The notes under the pieces are model-generated. The model had not been told where the DNA came from and searched no databases. It saw only the letters and a list, made by a program, of their open reading frames with translations. This document shows positions 7,238-10,927 of a DNA stretch of 10,927 bases, in pieces. The position numbers and the translations under genes are program-made. The stretch is from an uncultured Caryophanales bacterium (GTDB taxonomy: Bacteria > Bacillota_I > Bacilli_A > RF39 > UBA660), in contig CAMVMQ010000027.1 in assembly GCA_947168625.1 (NCBI GenBank), forward strand, positions 1 through 10,927, given 5' to 3'. Numbering within the stretch: the stretch's first letter is position 1; each line of letters begins with the position of its first letter.

Positions 7238-8125
7238 ATGACAAAAATAATAGTTATAACTGGTCCTACCGCAGTAGGTAAAACTAAACTATCAATAGCA
7301 CTTGCAAAGAAATATAATGGTGAAATAATAAATGCCGATGCTGTCCAAGTATATAAAGGATTAGATATAGGTTCTGCTAAAGTAACTAAAGAAGAGATGG
7401 AAGATATCCCACATCACTTATTTAATATCAAAGAAGTCGATGAAGAATATACAATCTACCATTATCAACAAGATGCGCGCAAAGTAATCGATAATATCAT
7501 AAAAAGTAAAAAAACTCCTATTCTAGTCGGAGGAACTGGTCTTTATATTAAATCAGCTCTATATGACTACAAATTATCTGAAGAAAAAGAAAAAAACACA
7601 TATGATAATATAAGTACTGAAGCTTTATATCAAGAATTAATAAAATTAGATAAAGACATTATTATTGATAAAAATAATCGAAGAAGGTTAATTAGAGCAA
7701 TAAATTATTACAAAGAAAATAATTCATCTATCAATAATAATAAAACAGATAAGTTATTATATGATACTATTTTTATAGGTCTTACGACTGATAGAAATAT
7801 TCTATATGATAAAATAAATAAACGAGTAGATAATATGTTAGATAATGGTTTGCTTGAAGAAGTAAAGTCATTTTATGATAAAGGAATTAGAACAAAACCG
7901 TTACTTAATGCTATTGGTTATAAAGAACTATATGCATATTTAGATAATAAAATATCATTAGAAGAAGCTGTAGACAATATTAAGAAAAATTCTAGACATT
8001 ACGCTAAAAGGCAGTATACCTTCTTTAATCATCAATTACCTATTAAATGGTTTAATACTGAATATGATAATTTTAATAACACAATTAATGAAGTTGAAAG
8101 GTTTATAGACGAAAGTAATAAATAA
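7238..8125 (+). CDS. miaA: tRNA dimethylallyltransferase MiaA
   Basis: MiaA transfers a dimethylallyl group to N6 of A37 in tRNAs reading UNN codons. The 295-residue sequence has the P-loop GPTAVGKT (9-16), then NADAVQVYKGLDIGSAK, where an Ala stands in place of the usual Ser before the QVY motif. GGTGLY (98-103), the DKNNRRRLIRAINYY segment, NAIGYKE and the C-terminal RHYAKRQYTFF (253 onward) are all present. It begins one base after the mutL stop with AAAGGAG seven to eight bases upstream, inside the end of mutL. It is the last gene of the rightward run and is followed directly by a terminator hairpin. Confidence 0.96.
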   Translation: MTKIIVITGPTAVGKTKLSIALAKKYNGEIINADAVQVYKGLDIGSAKVTKEEMEDIPHHLFNIKEVDEEYTIYHYQQDARKVIDNIIKSKKTPILVGGTGLYIKSALYDYKLSEEKEKNTYDNISTEALYQELIKLDKDIIIDKNNRRRLIRAINYYKENNSSINNNKTDKLLYDTIFIGLTTDRNILYDKINKRVDNMLDNGLLEEVKSFYDKGIRTKPLLNAIGYKELYAYLDNKISLEEAVDNIKKNSRHYAKRQYTFFNHQLPIKWFNTEYDNFNNTINEVERFIDESNK

Positions 8126-8127
8126 TC

Positions 8128-8155
8128 AAAAAAAGAATGATAATCATTCTTTTTT
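8128..8155. terminator. Bidirectional intrinsic terminator between miaA and the DUF192 gene
   Basis: The stem AAAAAAGAATGA (8129-8140) and TCATTCTTTTTT (8144-8155) has a three-base loop TAA. It gives a run of six T on the plus strand, and the A-run at 8128-8134 gives a T-run on the minus strand. It lies between two convergent genes and abuts the DUF192 stop codon at 8156, so it probably ends both transcripts. Confidence 0.9.
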
Positions 8156-8470
8156 CTATTTAATAAATATCTTCTTTCCAATTTCAATGGCAAAATATTT
8201 ACTCGGGGTTTCAAAAACTTTATATACTCCTTTTCTTGGAAGTATTATTTTTCTTTTACCTAAATCTTCATAATAATAGAGAATGTTATTATCTTTATCA
8301 CACATAATAACATCAATATTCTCTTTCATAAAAAAAGTATGAATACTATTACATCTATTAAATAAAAGAGCTTTATTAATATTCTTAGTAAACATAAAAC
8401 CTTTAAATCTTTTATAAAAACTATTACAATCCATCAAAGGTATTTCTTTGTTGTTATAGCAAAGTTTCAT
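8156..8470 (-). CDS. DUF192 family protein
   Basis: The 104-residue product matches the DUF192 pattern: KRFKGFMF near the N-terminus (20-27), a middle ALLF segment, and IHTFFMKENIDVIMCDKDNNIL (43-64), followed by a short beta-rich tail (LPRKGVYKVFE). The biochemical role of DUF192 is unknown to me. Members often carry an export signal, but none is visible here, so this copy is probably cytoplasmic. ATG 8470 is preferred, with AAAGGA 13 bases upstream. GTG 8479 is in frame but only 4 bases from that site. The gene is convergent with miaA and divergent from the pilin gene. I recall DUF192 genes near pilus or secretion loci in some bacteria, which would fit this placement, but that is inference. 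Confidence 0.8.
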   Translation of the reverse strand: MKLCYNNKEIPLMDCNSFYKRFKGFMFTKNINKALLFNRCNSIHTFFMKENIDVIMCDKDNNILYYYEDLGKRKIILPRKGVYKVFETPSKYFAIEIGKKIFIK

Positions 8471-8522
8471 ACTAACCACACATTCCTTTCACTTCGTTCA
8501 TGGTACACATAGTGATGAAAAC

Positions 8523-8551
8523 TTGAACAAAATTAACTTTATCTATTTAAT
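8523..8551 (+). promoter_or_regulatory. Predicted sigmaA promoter for the pilin-lspA-rluD operon
   Basis: TTGAAC (8523-8528) and TTTAAT (8546-8551) are separated by exactly 17 bases, matching four of six and five of six consensus positions. Transcription would begin near 8558, leaving a leader of about 170 bases before the pilin gene that opens with the G-rich hairpin. A second weak candidate lies at 8684-8710, but it would start transcription almost at the ribosome binding site. Confidence 0.5.
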
Positions 8552-8561
8552 TATCACTTTT

Positions 8562-8592
8562 TTGGGGGTAATGGGAAGTCTACCCTTTTTTA
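8562..8592 (+). promoter_or_regulatory. G-rich hairpin with T-run in the pilin operon leader
   Basis: GGGTA (8566-8570) pairs with TACCC (8581-8585), and two further G residues upstream can form G-U pairs with the T-run. The loop is ATGGGAAGTC. A run TTTTTT follows. This is the most G-rich spot in an A/T-rich region and looks like a small terminator or attenuator that the predicted promoter would transcribe first. The stem is short, so function is uncertain. Confidence 0.4.
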
Positions 8593-8731
8593 TCTATTTT
8601 TATAAAATAAATTTTATTTTTGTTTTCTGACTACCACCTAAAATAATTATAAAGATAAAAGAAAAAAATAGCAATAGTGATTATTGATAAAAGACTAAGA
8701 TTATGATAATATATAGATGGAGGAATTAATT

Positions 8732-9250
8732 ATGAATAAAAGAGGTTTTACTCTAATTGAGTTACTAGCAGTAATTGTTATTATTGGTCTGGTTCTAGTA
8801 ATTGCTATTCCAACCAGTTTTAATGCCTACAAGCAAACTAAATTAAAAGCTGAAGAAAGTTTTATTAGTAGACTTTCCGAATCTATTGATAGTTACGTAT
8901 CCTTAAATACTATAGATAATAATATTTCCTTTGGAATAATTGAAGGGACTTTTCAAAAACCAGAGGAAAGTACAACTGTTACGGTAAGTGAAGGAACAAT
9001 ATCTTTTAATGACATATTTAGAGCAAATATTATAGATAAAAGTGATTTTGTTAATCCGAATACCAAAATTAAATGTGACATAAATAGTGCAATAAAAGTA
9101 TATAAAGATAGTGATTTTTCTTACTGTCATAAGGTAACTAAAGAATCCACCTTATATTCATGTTTATCTGATGATTATAAATTAAAACACATAGATGATG
9201 AATATATTATTGATACTTGTGTATGGACAATTTTGAAAGAAGGAGAATAA
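8732..9250 (+). CDS. Type IV pilin-like protein (prepilin N-terminal motif)
   Basis: The 172-residue protein has the class III signal MNKRG followed by FTLIELLAVIVIIGLVLVIA. A prepilin peptidase would cut after Gly5 and methylate the new Phe1, and Glu5 of the mature form is present. The hydrophobic helix is followed by an amphipathic helix (NAYKQTKLKAEESF) and a globular beta-rich domain with four cysteines (KIKCD, SYCHK, YSCLS, DTCVW), possibly two disulfides. It could be a pilus or pseudopilus subunit for type II secretion, competence or a surface pilus, and the sequence does not decide which. ATG 8732 is chosen because GGAGG (8719-8723) lies 8 bases before it; ATG 8717 overlaps that site. 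No assembly ATPase or prepilin peptidase is nearby. The stop overlaps the lspA start by one base. Confidence 0.88.
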   Translation: MNKRGFTLIELLAVIVIIGLVLVIAIPTSFNAYKQTKLKAEESFISRLSESIDSYVSLNTIDNNISFGIIEGTFQKPEESTTVTVSEGTISFNDIFRANIIDKSDFVNPNTKIKCDINSAIKVYKDSDFSYCHKVTKESTLYSCLSDDYKLKHIDDEYIIDTCVWTILKEGE

Positions 9251-9696
9251 TGTTAATAATAACCTTAATAGTATTCTTTACCTTAATTGACCAAGTAAGT
9301 AAATATCTAGTAGTAAATTATTTCCATAAAGATATCACTATAATTAAAAACACCTTCTATTTAATATATACACAAAATAATGGAGCGGCCTTTAGTATAC
9401 TAACAGGTAAAAGATTATTTCTAATAATAGTAACATTTTTAATTATTGTCGCTATTATTCATTATATAAAGAAAAAATGTATTAAAGATAAAACAAATAT
9501 AATAGCCTTCTCTTTAGTACTAGGAGGATCCATTGGTAATTTAATTGATAGAATAGTAAGAGGCTATGTTGTCGATTTTATCTCAGTAAAAATATTTAAT
9601 TATAATTTTCCAATCTTTAATATAGCAGATTCCTTTATTTGCATTGGTGTTTTTATTTTAGTATTTATATCTCTTAGAAAGGAGCATAAAAAATGA
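9250..9696 (+). CDS. lspA: Lipoprotein signal peptidase LspA (signal peptidase II)
   Basis: LspA is a membrane aspartyl protease that removes signal peptides from diacylglyceryl-modified prolipoproteins. The 148-residue protein has four predicted membrane helices. Both catalytic Asp are present: Asp100 in GNLIDRI and Asp127 in FNIADSFI. Other family hallmarks are IDQVSKYL (about 13-20) and TQNNGAAFS. ATG 9250 shares its A with the pilin stop TAA and follows AGGAG (9241-9245), so translation is coupled. An upstream in-frame GTG (9217) lies inside the pilin gene and would add a polar N-terminus; it is rejected. It ends in an ATGA overlap with the next gene. The lspA to RluD-type synthase order is conserved in Firmicutes; the pilin gene in front is unusual. 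Confidence 0.96.
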   Translation: MLIITLIVFFTLIDQVSKYLVVNYFHKDITIIKNTFYLIYTQNNGAAFSILTGKRLFLIIVTFLIIVAIIHYIKKKCIKDKTNIIAFSLVLGGSIGNLIDRIVRGYVVDFISVKIFNYNFPIFNIADSFICIGVFILVFISLRKEHKK

Positions 9697-10586
9697 TAAT
9701 AGATGAAGAGAATAAGGGATTAAGACTTGATAAATATCTTACTAGTAATACTGAATATACAAGAAGTAAGATACAAAAAATGATTGATAATAATAAAATA
9801 CTTGTAAATGGAAAAAGTGTTAAAGCAAGTTATGTATTAAAAGAAGGAGATTATATTGATATAGAAGAATATGAAGAAGATATCGATATTATTCCTGAAA
9901 ATATTCCCTTAGATATATATTATGAAGATGATGATTTAATCGTCGTAAATAAACCTAGCGGTATGGTTGTACATCCCGCTCCAGGAAATTACTCTGGAAC
10001 ATTGGTAAATGCCCTAATGTATCATACCAATAATTTAAGTACAGTAAACACTAATATTAGGCCAGGAATAGTTCATCGAATTGACGCTGATACGTCAGGC
10101 CTTCTACTGGTTGCTAAAAACGATAAAGCACATAATATATTAGCGGAACAAATAGCTAAGAAAGAGGTAGTAAGAGAGTATATTGCCTTAGTAGATGGTG
10201 TCATTAAAGAAGATAGCGCAACAATTGACGCTCCAATTGGAAGAGATTCAAGCAATAGAAAGAAAATGACGGTAACTTCAGTTAATTCAAAGGATGCCAT
10301 TACACACCTCAAAGTACTAGAAAGATATAAAAATGCTACTTTAATAAAATGTAAGTTAGAAACTGGTAGAACTCACCAAATTAGAGTACATCTAAATTAT
10401 ATTGGTCATCCTGTTATTAATGATCCTGTTTATGGAAAGAAAAAATTAATTGATAAAGAGTTTGGACAAATGCTTCATGCAGAAAAAATAGGATTTATTC
10501 ATCCTACAACAAAAAAGTACATGGAGTTTACTTCTCCACTGCCTGATAAATTTAATGAGATATTAAAAATATATAAAGAAGAATAA
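9693..10586 (+). CDS. rluD: RluD-type 23S rRNA pseudouridine synthase
   Basis: This protein of the RluA/RluD family isomerises uridine in large-subunit rRNA; the exact target site cannot be read from sequence. The 297 residues begin with an S4 RNA-binding domain (about 8-60, GLRLDKYLTSNTEYTRSKIQ). The catalytic domain has VVNKPSGMVVHP, the catalytic Asp131 in HRIDADTSGLLLVAK, and GRTHQIRVHL. The Ala after the catalytic Asp is a mild departure from the more usual HRLDKDTSG. It is the counterpart of B. subtilis ylyB, which likewise follows lspA. The start overlaps the lspA stop as ATGA, with AAAGGAG eight bases upstream. A hairpin terminator follows. The rluD symbol is a family name; the rRNA position is inferred. 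Confidence 0.93.
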   Translation: MIIDEENKGLRLDKYLTSNTEYTRSKIQKMIDNNKILVNGKSVKASYVLKEGDYIDIEEYEEDIDIIPENIPLDIYYEDDDLIVVNKPSGMVVHPAPGNYSGTLVNALMYHTNNLSTVNTNIRPGIVHRIDADTSGLLLVAKNDKAHNILAEQIAKKEVVREYIALVDGVIKEDSATIDAPIGRDSSNRKKMTVTSVNSKDAITHLKVLERYKNATLIKCKLETGRTHQIRVHLNYIGHPVINDPVYGKKKLIDKEFGQMLHAEKIGFIHPTTKKYMEFTSPLPDKFNEILKIYKEE

Positions 10587-10591
10587 TGTTT

Positions 10592-10637
10592 AAAAATCTC
10601 TTTAAGTATTCATAATGAATATGAAAGGAGATTTTTT
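10592..10637 (+). terminator. Hairpin terminator after rluD that contains the sigG ribosome binding site
   Basis: AAAAATCTC plus TTT (10592-10603) pairs with AAA (10624-10626) and GAGATTTTT (10628-10636), leaving G10627 bulged. An inner stem TATTCA (10607-10612) with TGAATA (10616-10621) closes on a TAA loop. The structure ends in six T (10632-10637). It sits six bases after the rluD stop and looks like an intrinsic terminator. Its right arm is AAAGGAG (10624-10630), the Shine-Dalgarno sequence of sigG, ten bases before ATG 10641. Confidence 0.75.
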
Positions 10638-10640
10638 ATT

Positions 10641-10927
10641 ATGTCACGTCATAAAGTAGAGTTAACAGGCGTGAATACTGCGAATATAAAAGTACTAACA
10701 AGTGAAGAAACAATGTTTCTTTTTAAGAAAATGAAAGAAGGTAATCCCTTTGCAAGAGAAGAATTAATAAAGGGTAATCTAAAATTAGTACTAAGTATAA
10801 TAAAGAAGTTTACCGGTAAGGTTGATAACTTAGATGACCTATTTCAAGTAGGATGTCTAGGATTAGTAAAGGCTATTGATAATTTTGATATTTCTTATGA
10901 TGTAAAATTATCTACTTATGCTTGCCC
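10641..10927 (+). CDS. sigG: RNA polymerase sporulation sigma factor G (3' end outside window)
   Basis: Sigma G directs late forespore gene expression during endospore formation. About 95 codons are present and the gene runs off the window without a stop. The N-terminus MSRHKVELTGVNT is the characteristic sigma G leader, absent from sigma F. Next come AREELIKGNLKLVLSIIKKF (region 1.2/2.1) and DDLFQVGCLGLVKAIDNFD (core-binding region 2.2), then KLSTYAC. AAAGGAG lies ten bases upstream within the terminator hairpin. Usually sigG follows sigE and spoIIGA; here it follows an rRNA modification gene. Its presence implies a spore-forming organism or recent ancestor. No sigma F-type promoter is convincing directly upstream. 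Confidence 0.93.
   Translation, partial: MSRHKVELTGVNTANIKVLTSEETMFLFKKMKEGNPFAREELIKGNLKLVLSIIKKFTGKVDNLDDLFQVGCLGLVKAIDNFDISYDVKLSTYAC

Larger units (their letters stand above)
8471..8731. other. Divergent intergenic region between DUF192 gene and pilin operon
   Basis: This is the longest stretch without a gene. It holds a likely plus-strand promoter (8523-8551), an early hairpin (8562-8587), several low-complexity A/T runs including an AT-only inverted repeat around 8602-8618, and a weaker promoter-like pair just before the pilin start (TTGATA 8684-8689; GATAAT 8705-8710). The minus-strand promoter for the DUF192 gene is not clear. I see no known riboswitch consensus and no tRNA. Confidence 0.6.

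Noticed and set aside
8472..8501. Nine-codon minus-strand ORF just before the DUF192 ATG as a leader peptide
   Set aside because: It ends one base before ATG 8470 but has no ribosome binding site and no telling codon content, so chance is the simplest explanation.
8594..8620. AT-only inverted repeat in the pilin upstream region as an operator
   Set aside because: It is made only of A and T in a low-complexity stretch, so a repeat of this size is expected by chance.
8717..8731. ATG 8717 as the pilin start
   Set aside because: It overlaps the GGAGG ribosome binding site serving ATG 8732, and MNKRG is a typical short prepilin leader.
9217..9249. GTG 9217 as the lspA start
   Set aside because: It would overlap the pilin gene by 34 bases and put charged residues before the first membrane helix. 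ATG 9250 has its own AGGAG site.
10606..10636. Sigma F/G-type promoter (GTATT, then GGAGATTTTT 16 bases later) for sigG
   Set aside because: The -10 match is poor, and the start would fall at or beyond the sigG start codon.

Overview
The window is one stretch of strongly A+T-rich, gene-dense DNA from a Gram-positive bacterium of the Bacillota (Firmicutes). The evidence is the gene order rimP-nusA-rnpM-infB-...-rbfA-truB, consensus AGGAGG ribosome binding sites, a MutL of the nuclease type used where there is no MutH, and a C-terminally incomplete sporulation sigma factor G at the right edge. The standard code is used: tgg encodes Trp and tga is a stop. Low GC, condensed operons and missing accessory genes suggest an uncultured gut-type member of the Bacilli or a related lineage, but that placement is inference.

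Positions 1-4544 are the transcription/translation operon. A sigmaA-type promoter and a hairpin leader precede a RimP reduced to its N-terminal domain. NusA, RnpM (YlxR), IF2, two small unrecognised ORFs and RbfA follow. Two genes usual in this operon in Bacillus subtilis are absent: ylxQ (between rnpM and infB) and ylxP (between infB and rbfA). The two small ORFs occupy the ylxP position, share one reading frame and are separated by a single TAG.

Positions 4545-8155 continue on the same strand with truB, mutL and miaA. A perfect AT-rich palindrome lies between a strong Shine-Dalgarno sequence and the truB start. The run ends at a bidirectional terminator shared with a convergent DUF192 gene (minus strand, 8156-8470).

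Positions 8471-8731 form the only sizeable intergenic region. It holds a plausible plus-strand promoter and an early hairpin. Positions 8732-10586 are a tight operon of a type IV pilin-like protein, lipoprotein signal peptidase (LspA) and an RluD-type pseudouridine synthase, joined by 1-4 base overlaps. A hairpin terminator follows, and its right arm contains the ribosome binding site of sigG, which runs off the window.

Most genes are housekeeping: ribosome maturation, initiation and antitermination, tRNA/rRNA modification, mismatch repair and lipoprotein processing. I see no mobile element, CRISPR array, tRNA, rRNA or obvious new multi-gene system. The best candidates for something undescribed are the split small ORF between infB and rbfA, the one-domain RimP, and the RNA structures before truB and sigG.
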